Of a stretch of 64,000 nt of DNA, positions 9,184 to 17,459 are shown one piece after another. Below the pieces are notes generated by a model. It was given only the letters and a program-made list of their open reading frames with translations. It was not told the DNA's origin and did not search any database. Position 1 is the first letter of the stretch. The number at the start of each line of letters is the position of its first letter. Location of the stretch: the NCBI RefSeq assembly GCF_013409305.1, contig NZ_JACBZJ010000001.1:2976001-3040000 (forward strand). Direction: 5' to 3'. Source of the stretch: Cellulomonas soli. GTDB lineage: Bacteria > Actinomycetota > Actinomycetes > Actinomycetales > Cellulomonadaceae. Both the position numbers and the translations under genes were made by a program.

Positions 9184-9558
9184 TCAGGCCTCGTCGAGGA
9201 CGCAGAACTCGTTGCCCTCCACGTCCGCCAGCACCACGAACGTCGAGTCGTCCCCCTGGCCCACGTCCACGCGGCGCGCACCGAGGCCCTCGAGTCGCGC
9301 CACGTCGCCCGCCTGGTCGGAGGAGGAGAAGTCCAGGTGCACCCGATTCTTCGCGCTGCGCCGCTCGGGCACCGGCTGGAACACGATGCTCGGCGGACCG
9401 TAGAGGGTCTCGCCCTGCTGCGGGTGCAGGATCACCTCGCCGCGTGCTCCGTCCTCGCGCCCGCTCCACCCGAGGGCCCGAGCCCAGAAGTCCGCCACGG
9501 TGGCCGGGTCGGTGCTGTCCACCACGACTCCGCTGAAGGTCAGTGCCATGCGCGCCAT
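9184..9558 (-). CDS. VOC-superfamily (glyoxalase-like) protein
   Basis: 124 residues forming one vicinal-oxygen-chelate module: SGVVVDSTDPATVADFWARALGW at the start, VHLDFSSSDQ in the middle and FVVLADVEGNEFCVLDE at the end. Such single-module proteins dimerise to bind a metal; roles range from glyoxalase to antibiotic binding, and none can be assigned here. ATG 9558 is preceded by GGTGGGCGG; ATG 9549 is an alternative. It ends 20 bases before the downstream lipoprotein start on the same strand, so the two are probably cotranscribed. Confidence 0.82.
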   Translation of the reverse strand: MARMALTFSGVVVDSTDPATVADFWARALGWSGREDGARGEVILHPQQGETLYGPPSIVFQPVPERRSAKNRVHLDFSSSDQAGDVARLEGLGARRVDVGQGDDSTFVVLADVEGNEFCVLDEA

Positions 9559-9611
9559 GATGCCGCCCACCGACGCGGACGGCATCCGCCGCTGCCGGGT
9601 CCGTTGGGCGG

Positions 9612-9818
9612 TCAGCGCCCCTGCCGTCGGGCAACCGCCGTGTTCGCGACGAAGGCCGTCAGGCCCGTGACCCCTGCGACGACACCCGTCTGCACCACCG
9701 ACCATCCCTCGGCGATCCCGTAGCCGACCAGGGAGCCGGTGGAGACCACCGCGAACAGCAGGCTCGTCCGGCGGGTGCGTGCTTCCTGATCGGGTGTGGC
9801 CACCCCGCAGTGTGGCAT
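9612..9818 (-). CDS. Small predicted two-helix membrane protein
   Basis: A 68-residue frame with a charged N-terminus (QEARTRR), then two hydrophobic segments (about 19-35 and 42-60) and a basic tail ARRQGR, consistent with a small membrane protein with both ends inside. No family recognised. ATG 9818 or GTG 9803 could be the start. It lies between the gpx and VOC genes on the same strand. Support is limited to composition and strand agreement. Confidence 0.5.
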   Translation of the reverse strand: MPHCGVATPDQEARTRRTSLLFAVVSTGSLVGYGIAEGWSVVQTGVVAGVTGLTAFVANTAVARRQGR

Positions 9819-9928
9819 CACGGGCGGCTCGCCGGCGGTGGTCGTGGTCGGCCACGAGTGCGTCGGGTACCGCCGGGAGGAGGCAGCGGTCCGGCGCGCG
9901 CTGGCCTGACGGCCGGTGGTCCGCCTGC

Positions 9929-10429
9929 TCAGGACACGGTCGGGGTGCGATCCAGCATCGCTTCCAGTGCTCCGACCACCTCGGGGGCGTCGGGCCGCAC
10001 GCGGGGCCTGAACCGGCGCACCCGACCGTCGGGCGAGACGAGGAACTTCTCGAAGTTCCAGGTGATGCGCCCGGCCTTGCCGTCGTCGTCCGGGAACCGC
10101 GTCAGCTCGCGGTACAGGGCGTGCGCGTGCCGCCCGTTGACGGGGGTCTTCTCCAGCATGGGGAACGTGGTGCCCCAGGTCGTCGAGCAGTACTCCTCGA
10201 TCGCGTCCGCCGACCCGAGCTCCTGCAGGAACTGGTTGCTCGGGACGCCGACGACGGTGAAGCCACGAGGTCCGTACGTGCGGTGCAGGGCCTCGAGCTG
10301 CTCGTACTGCGGGGCGAGGCCGCACCGCGACGCGACGTTGACGACCAGGGTGAGCCGGTCGCCCACCAGGCCGCCGAACGTGGTCTCCTCCCCGTGCAGG
10401 GTGCGGACCGGGATGTCGTCGAACCTCAT
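9929..10429 (-). CDS. Glutathione peroxidase family protein (Cys type)
   Basis: 166 residues, the usual length for bacterial Gpx. The peroxidatic cysteine C36 is in NVASRCGLAPQYEQLE, replacing the selenocysteine of animal enzymes. GVPSNQFLQEL carries the conserved glutamine and WNFEKFLVSPDGRV the tetrad tryptophan and asparagine. Bacterial Cys-Gpx enzymes usually use thioredoxin or mycothiol-linked systems to reduce hydroperoxides. Cytosolic. ATG 10429 is chosen; the protein begins MRFDDIPVRTLHGEE. Single gene, same strand as zwf upstream. Confidence 0.92.
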   Translation of the reverse strand: MRFDDIPVRTLHGEETTFGGLVGDRLTLVVNVASRCGLAPQYEQLEALHRTYGPRGFTVVGVPSNQFLQELGSADAIEEYCSTTWGTTFPMLEKTPVNGRHAHALYRELTRFPDDDGKAGRITWNFEKFLVSPDGRVRRFRPRVRPDAPEVVGALEAMLDRTPTVS

Positions 10430-10542
10430 GGGACCCCCTCCGGCCTCGACCCGCCGCCGACGCTAGCCCGCCGGGGCGGACCTGGGGAAGAGGTGTGCGG
10501 CGGGGAGACGGGGACGGAGACGGTGACGGGGACAGGTGACGC

Positions 10543-11904
10543 TCACGCGACCGGGCCGGGCGGGGTGCCACCGGCGCGGTACTCCTGCAGCGGGACCGCC
10601 TGCGCCGACCAGGCCCGCACCACGGGGTCGACGATGCGCCAGGCCTCCTCCGCCTCGTCCCCACGGATGAAGAGCATCGGGTCGCCCTGCAGCATCTCCC
10701 GGACCAGGTTCGCGTAGGGCGACAGCGGCGGCGGGCTCGAGACCGTCTCGAGCCTGCGCGGCTCGGCGGTGCGGTCGGGGCCGTTGAGGGTCGTCGACAG
10801 GTGCACGTACGGCTCGGTGAGCCCGAGGCGCAGCACGTTCGGCTCGACGCCCGGCCACTGCTCGGTGAGGTAGCGCGGGACGGGACGGAAGTGCACGGCG
10901 ATCTCCGCCGAGGAAGCCGCGAGGGCCTTGCCGGAACGGATCGTCACCGGCACGCCGGACCAGCGCGGGCTGTCGACCTCCAGGGTCAGCGCCGCGTACG
11001 TCTCGGTACGGAGAGCGGGATCCACACCGGGCTCGTCGACATACGAGGGCACGGCCCGGCTCCCGATCGTCCCCGCGGTGTAGCGCGCCCGGACGGTGCT
11101 CGCGCGGACGCGCGCGGGGTCGGGGGTGGCGACCGCCCGCAGCGCCTCGACCCGCATCGCACGGAACGAGTGCGCGTCCATGCGCGCCGGCTGCTCCATG
11201 AGGACCAGGGCCATGACCTCCATCAGATGGTTCTGCAGCATGTCCTTGAGGGCGCCGGCACGGTCGTAGTACGACGCGCGGCCCTCCAGCGTCAGGTCCT
11301 CCAACCAGCTGATGTCGATGCGCTCGACGTGCTCCGCGTGCCAGGCCGGCGAGAAGACCCGGTTGAGGAAGCGCAACGTCACGACCCTGCGCACCAGCTC
11401 GCTCGAGAGGAAGTGGTCGACCCGGAACACGGTCGGCGCAGGCAGGCGCAGGCGCAGCAGCTCGTTGAGCTCGCGTGCCGAGGCCAGGTCGGTGCCGAAC
11501 GGCTTCTCGATCGCCACGGCGTCGGCGGCGCCCAGGCCGGCGGCGGCCAGCGCGGGCAGGACGTCGTGCAGCAGCGCCGGCGGCAGGGCGAGGTACACGA
11601 GCGTCGCCGCGTGGCCCTCTCCCAGGACGGCGGCGACGTCGGCGGCGCGGGTGACGTCCGCAGGCCGGAAGGTGAGCATCTGCAGCAGCTGGTCGTGGGC
11701 CTCTGCGGACGCCGTCGAGTGCGCCCGCAGCGCGGAGGCGACGTGCTCGCGGAACGTCTCGGTCGTCCAGTCGGTGTCGGCCGAGCCGACGATGCTCAGG
11801 CCCGGCGGGAGGGCTCCCGCGGCCACCAGCTGGGCGACGGCGGGCAGCAGCAGGCGTCGGGCGAGGTCGCCCGAGGCTCCGAACAGGACCATCCGTCGGA
11901 TCAC
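10543..11904 (-). CDS. zwf: Glucose-6-phosphate 1-dehydrogenase
   Basis: 453 residues. It oxidises glucose-6-phosphate to 6-phosphogluconolactone, producing NADPH. The nucleotide-binding loop is GASGDLARR (9-17), EKPFGTD is at 133-139, the active-site RVDHFL at 161-166 and DMLQNHLMEVMAL further on. It is shorter than the ~510-residue housekeeping enzyme of most actinobacteria and stands alone, away from tal, pgl and opcA, so it may be a second, stress-associated copy. GTG 11904 has GGAGGGG upstream. It is divergent from the GH15 gene, which could release glucose for it; that link is inference. Confidence 0.9.
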   Translation of the reverse strand: MIRRMVLFGASGDLARRLLLPAVAQLVAAGALPPGLSIVGSADTDWTTETFREHVASALRAHSTASAEAHDQLLQMLTFRPADVTRAADVAAVLGEGHAATLVYLALPPALLHDVLPALAAAGLGAADAVAIEKPFGTDLASARELNELLRLRLPAPTVFRVDHFLSSELVRRVVTLRFLNRVFSPAWHAEHVERIDISWLEDLTLEGRASYYDRAGALKDMLQNHLMEVMALVLMEQPARMDAHSFRAMRVEALRAVATPDPARVRASTVRARYTAGTIGSRAVPSYVDEPGVDPALRTETYAALTLEVDSPRWSGVPVTIRSGKALAASSAEIAVHFRPVPRYLTEQWPGVEPNVLRLGLTEPYVHLSTTLNGPDRTAEPRRLETVSSPPPLSPYANLVREMLQGDPMLFIRGDEAEEAWRIVDPVVRAWSAQAVPLQEYRAGGTPPGPVA

Positions 11905-11984
11905 CGGACACCCCCTCCGCCACCGAGGACCGCACCCGGTGCGGGCGAGCCCCTGGGTGCATCACACGGCCGACGGTGCCCCGC

Positions 11985-12030
11985 GTCATCACCCGGGCGG
12001 GATGAGGCGCCCGCGTGAACCCGGCGATAC
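11985..12030 (+). promoter_or_regulatory. Motif A upstream of the GH15 gene
   Basis: GTCATC followed by GGATGAGG, then GCGTGAACCC and GGCGATACC within 46 bases. Related arrangements recur upstream of the DUF7144-like gene (13956-13990) and the STAND-LuxR gene (14526-14555). GATACC could be a -10 element. Shared control of the three genes is inferred. Confidence 0.4.
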
Positions 12031-12076
12031 CAACGGGGGAGCAGGGCCAGTCCCGACCACGAGAGGTCCGACCACC

Positions 12077-13918
12077 ATGGACGACTACCCGCTGATCGCG
12101 GACCACGGGATGATCGGCGACCTGCAGACCGCGGCGCTCGTGGCCACCGACGGCTCCGTCGACTGGTTCTGCGCCCCCCGGTTCGACTCGCCGAGCGTGT
12201 TCGCGGCCCTGCTCGACCACGCGGAGGGCGGGCGCTTCCGCGTGCGCCCGACGATCCCCACCTTCACGGGCAAGCAGCTCTACCTGCCCGACACGGCCGT
12301 GCTGGTCACCCGGTTCATGACCGAGGCCGGCGTCGGCGAGGTCGTCGACTTCATGCCGGTCGCCGGGGCGGTCGCCACCGACCGCCATCGCATCGTGCGC
12401 CTGGTCAGGTGCGTGCGGGGTCAGATGACGTTCGCCCTCGACCTCGCGCCCCGCCTGGACTACGGGCGTGACGCGCACACCGTCGAGGTCACGGACGACG
12501 GTGTCGTCGTGCGCGGCAGCCGCTCGGCGATGGTCGTCCATCTCGTGCGTGAGCCGCAGGACGCGAGGCTGGCCCAGCTGCACGTCGACGAGCGCGGGGA
12601 CCTGCACGCCGAGCTGACGCTCCGCGCGGGGCAGGTGCGCGGGGCCGTCCTGGAGACGGGGACCACCGGACCCGCCCGGCAGTACCGGGTGGCTGAGGTC
12701 GAGGAGCTCCTGGCGCAGACGACGAGCTTCTGGGAGCGGTGGCTCGCTCGCTCGACCTACGTCGGCCGCTGGCGCGAGCAGCTGCGACGGTCCGCGATCA
12801 CGCTCAAGCTGATGACGTACGCGCCCAGCGGCGGGCTGGTCGCCGCACCGACCGCGTCGTTGCCCGAGCAGGTCGGCGGGGAGCGCAACTGGGACTACCG
12901 GTACACCTGGGTGCGCGACGCGTCGTTCTCCGTCTACGCCCTGCTCGGCCTCGGGCTCACGGACGAGGCCACCGCGCTGATGGGCTGGCTGCGCGACCGC
13001 GTGGACGAGAGCGCCGGGCGAGGCACGCCGCTGAAGATCATGTACCGCGTCGACGGCTCGAGCGACCTGGTGGAGGAGGAGCTGGCGCACTGGGAGGGGT
13101 ACCGGGGCTCGCGTCCCGTCCGTATCGGCAACGGCGCCGCCGACCAGCTCCAGCTGGACATCTACGGCGAGGCGATGGACAGCATCTACTTCGCCGACCA
13201 GCGCGGACTGCACGTGGGTCACCGCGGCTGGCAGAAGATCGTCGAGATGCTGCAGTGGCTCGCCGACAGCTGGGACCAGCCCGACGAGGGCATCTGGGAG
13301 ACCCGGGGCGGCCGTCAGGACTTCACCTACGCCCGGCTGATGAGCTGGGTGGCCTTCGACCGGGGCATCCGTCTGGCCACGACCCACGGCCGACCGGCTC
13401 CGCTGGCCCGTTGGCAGCACGAGCGCGACGCCGTCTACGACCAGATCATGTCCCGAGGGTGGAGCAGCCGGCGGGGTGCGTTCGTGCAGCACTACGGCAC
13501 CGAGGTGCTCGACGCCTCCCTGCTGCGGATGTCGACCGTCGGCTTCGTCACCCCCAGCGACCCGATGTGGCTGTCCACGCTGGCGGCGATGGACCGCGAG
13601 CTCGTCACGGACAGCCTGGTGTACCGCTACGACCCCGCAGCCTCGCCCGACGGGCTGCGCGGGACCGAGGGCACGTTCTCGTTGTGCACGTTCGCGTACG
13701 TCGACTCCCTCGCCCGCGCCGGGCGTCTCGACCTCGCCAGGGTCGTCTTCGAGAAGATGCTGACGTATGCCAACCACGTCGGGCTCTACTCCGAGGAGAT
13801 CGCCCTGACCGGCGAGCAGATCGGCAACTTCCCGCAGGCGTTCACGCACCTGGCGTTGATCGACGCGGCGATCACGCTCGACCGCCAGCTCGACGCCCGC
13901 AGCCGCACCTGGCCCTGA
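12077..13918 (+). CDS. GH15 family glycosidase (glucoamylase or trehalase type)
   Basis: 613 residues with no signal peptide, so cytosolic. The N-terminal beta domain (about 1-230) opens with IADHGMIGDLQTAALVATDG and VDWFCAPRFDSPSVF. The catalytic (alpha/alpha) barrel covers about 250-600, with ERNWDYRYTWVRDASF, ADSWDQPDEGIWETRG (a probable catalytic acid) and EGTFSLCTFAYVDSLARAG. In actinobacteria this GH15 subgroup includes trehalases as well as alpha-glucosidases; which one cannot be read from sequence. ATG 12077 follows a weak GAGAGG ribosome site. Divergent from zwf. Confidence 0.88.
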   Translation: MDDYPLIADHGMIGDLQTAALVATDGSVDWFCAPRFDSPSVFAALLDHAEGGRFRVRPTIPTFTGKQLYLPDTAVLVTRFMTEAGVGEVVDFMPVAGAVATDRHRIVRLVRCVRGQMTFALDLAPRLDYGRDAHTVEVTDDGVVVRGSRSAMVVHLVREPQDARLAQLHVDERGDLHAELTLRAGQVRGAVLETGTTGPARQYRVAEVEELLAQTTSFWERWLARSTYVGRWREQLRRSAITLKLMTYAPSGGLVAAPTASLPEQVGGERNWDYRYTWVRDASFSVYALLGLGLTDEATALMGWLRDRVDESAGRGTPLKIMYRVDGSSDLVEEELAHWEGYRGSRPVRIGNGAADQLQLDIYGEAMDSIYFADQRGLHVGHRGWQKIVEMLQWLADSWDQPDEGIWETRGGRQDFTYARLMSWVAFDRGIRLATTHGRPAPLARWQHERDAVYDQIMSRGWSSRRGAFVQHYGTEVLDASLLRMSTVGFVTPSDPMWLSTLAAMDRELVTDSLVYRYDPAASPDGLRGTEGTFSLCTFAYVDSLARAGRLDLARVVFEKMLTYANHVGLYSEEIALTGEQIGNFPQAFTHLALIDAAITLDRQLDARSRTWP

Positions 13919-13955
13919 TGCGAGCCGATCTGACCCGACCCGACCCGACGGCTCG

Positions 13956-13990
13956 TGTCATCCGCCCCGGATGAGGACGCCGCGACCCGG
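13956..13990 (+). promoter_or_regulatory. Motif B upstream of the DUF7144-like gene
   Basis: GTCATCC and GGATGAGG form a small inverted repeat (TCATCC 13958-13963, GGATGA 13969-13974) and are followed by a CGCCGCGACCCGGGCG run. This is close to motif A upstream of the GH15 gene. It could also act as a weak terminator of that gene. Confidence 0.35.
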
Positions 13991-14034
13991 GCGCTGCGAG
14001 TCTGGTCGGGCCAGCCGTCCGACGGAGGAGCGAC

Positions 14035-14490
14035 ATGACCGAGAAGCACCGGGCGCCGGGCGCCGTCGTCGAGAACACGTCGTGGACGACCGAACCGGGA
14101 CCGACCGCGTGGGTGGGCTGGATCGCGTTCGCCGGTGCCATGATGATCATGCTGGGCCTGTTCCACGCCATCCAGGGCCTGGTCGCGCTGTTCCGCGACG
14201 AGTACTTCCTCGTCGCCCCGAGCGGGCTGGCGATCAGCATCGACTACTCCCAGTGGGGCTGGATCCACCTGGTCCTCGGCATCGTGGTCGCAGGTGCCGG
14301 GCTCGCGCTGCTCGTCGGGCAGATGTGGGCGCGGGTCGTCGCCGTGCTGCTCGCGTTCCTCAGCGCCCTGGCGAGCGTCGCGTTCCTGGCGGCCTACCCC
14401 ATCTGGTCGGTGCTGATGATCGCGGTCGCCATCCTGGTCATCTGGGCCGTCATGGTGCACGGGCGGGAGATGAGGCGGGTCGACGTCTGA
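14035..14490 (+). CDS. DUF7144-like four-helix membrane protein
   Basis: 151 residues. A hydrophilic N-terminus of ~30 residues precedes WVGWIAFAGAMMIMLGLFHAIQG, a segment typical of this actinobacterial membrane family. Hydrophobic segments are at about 31-52, 78-98, 102-120 and 122-142, then the basic end HGREMRRVDV. YFLVAPSGLAISIDYSQWGW lies between helices one and two. Function unknown. ATG 14035 has the ribosome site GGAGGAG upstream. It shares an upstream motif with the neighbouring GH15 gene. Confidence 0.85.
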   Translation: MTEKHRAPGAVVENTSWTTEPGPTAWVGWIAFAGAMMIMLGLFHAIQGLVALFRDEYFLVAPSGLAISIDYSQWGWIHLVLGIVVAGAGLALLVGQMWARVVAVLLAFLSALASVAFLAAYPIWSVLMIAVAILVIWAVMVHGREMRRVDV

Positions 14491-14525
14491 GCGGACCCCG
14501 GCGCCCTGCCCGCGTCGGACCCACC

Positions 14526-14555
14526 CGATGGCCGACCGTGACCCTCGGGGATACC
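14526..14555 (+). promoter_or_regulatory. Motif C upstream of the STAND-LuxR gene
   Basis: CCCGATGG, then CCGTGACCCTCGGGGATACC, resembling the GCGTGAACCCGGCGATACC part of motif A upstream of the GH15 gene. Position about 60-85 bases before the start fits a promoter. The match is partial. Confidence 0.35.
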
Positions 14556-14612
14556 GTGGCGTGGCCGGGGTGAGTGACGCCCGGCCACGGTCGGGGGTCA
14601 CCGGGGGGTGCC

Positions 14613-17459
14613 ATGCGGCAGGTGGTCGAGCAGGCCGCGCCCGCAGCGCCCGGCACCGCAGCAGCGCGCCCCTCGCGTCCCCGTGACGCGTACCCGCCGT
14701 CCCGCTTCCAGGTCCCGACCGTCCCTGACGGCCTCGTGCGTCGCGAGCGGCTCCTGCACCGGGTGTCGTCCGGGGTGCAGGGACCGCTGACCCTCGTCAG
14801 CGCGGCGGCGGGCAGCGGCAAGACGAGCCTGCTGGCCTCGTGGGCCGCCGACCGCGCGATCCCCGGACCGCTGGTGTGGATGAGGCTCCAGGAGGGTGAC
14901 GAGCACCCCGACGCCTTCTGGTCCTCGCTCGCGCGAGGTCTGACCGTCGGGGACGCCGCTCTCTCCGGGCTGCCGCTGCCCGACCTGCCGGGCCCAGCCG
15001 GTGCGACCGGTACGACCGCTCCGCCCGGGCCGGCCGACCGGGCCGTGCTCGACATGCTCGCCTGGTGGCTGACCGACGCGGGCGGGCGGACGGTCCTGGT
15101 GCTGGACGACGCGGAGTACCTGGCGGACCGCGCGCTCGGCGACGGCCTCGGGTACCTCCTGCGCCACAGCGGGGAACACCTTCACGTGGTGCTGCTCACC
15201 CGCACCGAGCCGTGCCTGCCTCTGCACCGGTACCGGCTCGACGGCGACGTCACCGAGATCCGTCAGGCCGACCTCGCTCTCACGGACCACGAGGCCGTCG
15301 CCCTCCTGGAGGCCGCACAGGTCGACCTGGCGCAGGTCGAGCTGACCGACCTGATGGAGCGCACGCACGGGTGGGTCGCGGGGGTGCGGTTCGCCGCACG
15401 GGAGCTCGCCGGGCGTCCGCGCGTCGGGTCGGGCCACGCCGGGCCGGGTGCGTCCACGAGCGAGTCCGGCGGAGTCGAGGCCGAGGTCGGGGTTGGCGTC
15501 CGCGACGACGAGCCGACGGACGGTGCTCTGACGGCCTACCTGCGGGCCGAGGTCCTCGACGCGCAGCCGGCCGAGCTGCGGGAGGCGATGCTGCGCTGCG
15601 GTGTCGTCGACGTCCTCGAGGCGGGACTGGTCGACGCACTCGTCGACGGGGCGCACGGGCAACAGGTGATCGACCGGCTGACCGCCTCGGGCGCGTTGCT
15701 GGACGCCGACCCGGACCGGCGAGGGAGCTTCCGGTTCCAGCCGCAGCTGCGTGACCTGCTCCGTGCACAGCTCTCGGAGGAGAGCCCGGAGACGGTCGCG
15801 ACCGGTCATCGACGCGCCGCGCAGTGGTTCGCGGCACAGGGACGCTCGGGTGCCGCGATCAGCCACGCCGTGCGTGCCGGTGCCTGGGACCTTGCCGCTG
15901 CGGTCGCCGTGGACGGGCTCGACGCGGCGGCCGCGCTCGCCGGCCGCGTCGAGCCGCACCTGCGCGTGCTCCTGGACGGGCTGCCCGACGACGTGCGGGG
16001 CGCGGAATCCGCCCTGGTGCGGGCCACGGCGGCGCGGCTGGCGGACGACGGGGAGCTGGTGGCGCGCGAGCTGCGTCGGGCCCGCGCGGGTGTCCGGGTG
16101 CCGGAGGAGCGTCGGTTCGACGCGAGCCTGCTCACCCTCGCGCTGCTGGAGGCCGAGCAGGCGACGCGGGCAGGCGACGGGCACGGCGCGGCGGCAGCCC
16201 TCTCCACGGCCGAGCGGCGGCTCCGCCGCACCAGCGGGGGGACGCCGGGACACCGGTCGGCGGTAGGGCGCCTGCTGGCCGTGCAGCGGTGCGAGCTCGA
16301 CCTGCTCCGGTGCGAGCTGGCCGACGTCGCGGTGGCCGCGGCCGATCTCGAGCGGGTGCCCCAGGGGCAGGCCACCGCGCTCCGACGCCGAGCCCGTGCG
16401 GCGGCAGCTCTGAGCTGGTCGCTGACCGGGCAGCTGCGCCGCGCCGCCGCCGCGGCCCGTCTGGCGCTCGACGCCCGCCCCGGCGACGACCGGTGGGCGA
16501 GCGTGCGTGCGCTCCTCGCGCTGGCCTGGGTCGCGACCGAGGAGTACGACCTCGACGGCGCCGGGACGCTCGCCGCCGAGGCGTCGCGCCTCGGCGCCGA
16601 GGGCGACGCGGTCTGCGCCGTCGTGCTCGCGCTGGTCCGCGGTCGCGTGGTCCACGCGCGCGGTGACGACTGCGCGGCGCAGCAGCACGTCCGCCTCGCA
16701 CGCTCCGGACGTGGGAGCCGAACGCTCCCGGCGCCGTGGGAGGACCGACTCGTGGCAGCGCAGGCCAGATGGGGTGCGCCGGGGCGTCGCACGGGAGGAC
16801 CGGCCGGAGAACCGCCCGTGGTGGCGGTCCTCACGCTCGACGCGCGGCTGGATCTCCTGGTGCGGCGGGCCGAACGGGCCGAGAGGGCGGGCGACCGGGA
16901 CCGCGCGCGGCTGCTGCTCGACCGGGCGCTTCGGCTCGCCGAGCCGGAGCTGATCCGTCGCCCCTTCCTCGAGGCCCCCGCCACGGTGCGGCGGATGCTC
17001 CCGGTCCGGACCTCGGCGCCGACGGCCTGGCTCGCGGTCCCGGCCGGGCGCACCGACGCCGGGACCCGCGGGCACCCGGCCGACCTCGGCGGGCAGGGCG
17101 TGCGTCGTCCGGGGTCGCAGCACCTGCGTCGGGAGGCGCTGGGTCGCCCGGTCGCGGTGCGTACCGGGTCCTGGGGGCCGCCGTCAGGACGTCGACCTGC
17201 GCCGGAGCACCTGACGGCCAAGGAGCTCCAGGTGCTCGAGCACCTCGGCCGCCTCCTGACGACCGCCGAGATCGCCGACACGATGTACGTCTCGGTGAAC
17301 ACGGTGCGGACCCACGTCAGGAACATCCTGCGCAAGCTGGACGTCGCGCGCCGGCACGAGGCGGTGCGCCGGGCTTGGGAGCTGGGCCTGCTCGGGCCGC
17401 CCGGTCAGGCGGACGCAGGCCCGGCCCGCGGCCCGGGGTCAGGGGCTGAGGACCGGTGA
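14613..17459 (+). CDS. MalT-like STAND ATPase transcriptional regulator (LuxR C-terminus)
   Basis: 948 residues. The layout is that of MalT: an N-terminal STAND NTPase with Walker A AAGSGKT (65-71) and Walker B VLVLDDAEYL (about 160), a long helical repeat region rich in Ala/Arg/Leu (about 380-800) and a C-terminal LuxR helix-turn-helix (about 870-935: LTAKELQVLEHL, TTAEIADTMYVSVNTVRTHVRNIL). Such proteins oligomerise on ATP and an inducer and activate transcription. ATG 14613 follows GGGGGG; GTG 14574 is a longer alternative. Inducer unknown. The neighbouring carbohydrate genes and a partly shared upstream motif suggest, but do not show, a link. Confidence 0.88.
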   Translation: MRQVVEQAAPAAPGTAAARPSRPRDAYPPSRFQVPTVPDGLVRRERLLHRVSSGVQGPLTLVSAAAGSGKTSLLASWAADRAIPGPLVWMRLQEGDEHPDAFWSSLARGLTVGDAALSGLPLPDLPGPAGATGTTAPPGPADRAVLDMLAWWLTDAGGRTVLVLDDAEYLADRALGDGLGYLLRHSGEHLHVVLLTRTEPCLPLHRYRLDGDVTEIRQADLALTDHEAVALLEAAQVDLAQVELTDLMERTHGWVAGVRFAARELAGRPRVGSGHAGPGASTSESGGVEAEVGVGVRDDEPTDGALTAYLRAEVLDAQPAELREAMLRCGVVDVLEAGLVDALVDGAHGQQVIDRLTASGALLDADPDRRGSFRFQPQLRDLLRAQLSEESPETVATGHRRAAQWFAAQGRSGAAISHAVRAGAWDLAAAVAVDGLDAAAALAGRVEPHLRVLLDGLPDDVRGAESALVRATAARLADDGELVARELRRARAGVRVPEERRFDASLLTLALLEAEQATRAGDGHGAAAALSTAERRLRRTSGGTPGHRSAVGRLLAVQRCELDLLRCELADVAVAAADLERVPQGQATALRRRARAAAALSWSLTGQLRRAAAAARLALDARPGDDRWASVRALLALAWVATEEYDLDGAGTLAAEASRLGAEGDAVCAVVLALVRGRVVHARGDDCAAQQHVRLARSGRGSRTLPAPWEDRLVAAQARWGAPGRRTGGPAGEPPVVAVLTLDARLDLLVRRAERAERAGDRDRARLLLDRALRLAEPELIRRPFLEAPATVRRMLPVRTSAPTAWLAVPAGRTDAGTRGHPADLGGQGVRRPGSQHLRREALGRPVAVRTGSWGPPSGRRPAPEHLTAKELQVLEHLGRLLTTAEIADTMYVSVNTVRTHVRNILRKLDVARRHEAVRRAWELGLLGPPGQADAGPARGPGSGAEDR

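Noticed and set aside
12004..12030. Stress sigma-factor (SigB/SigF-type) promoter before GH15
   Set aside because: GATACC only loosely resembles the GGGTAY -10 and no GTTT-type -35 is present at the right spacing.
10463..13849. A 1128-codon open frame antisense to zwf and GH15
   Set aside because: It is a GC-rich shadow: Arg/Gly/Val/Asp-rich, without domains, and antisense to a well-supported GH15 gene and out of frame with zwf.
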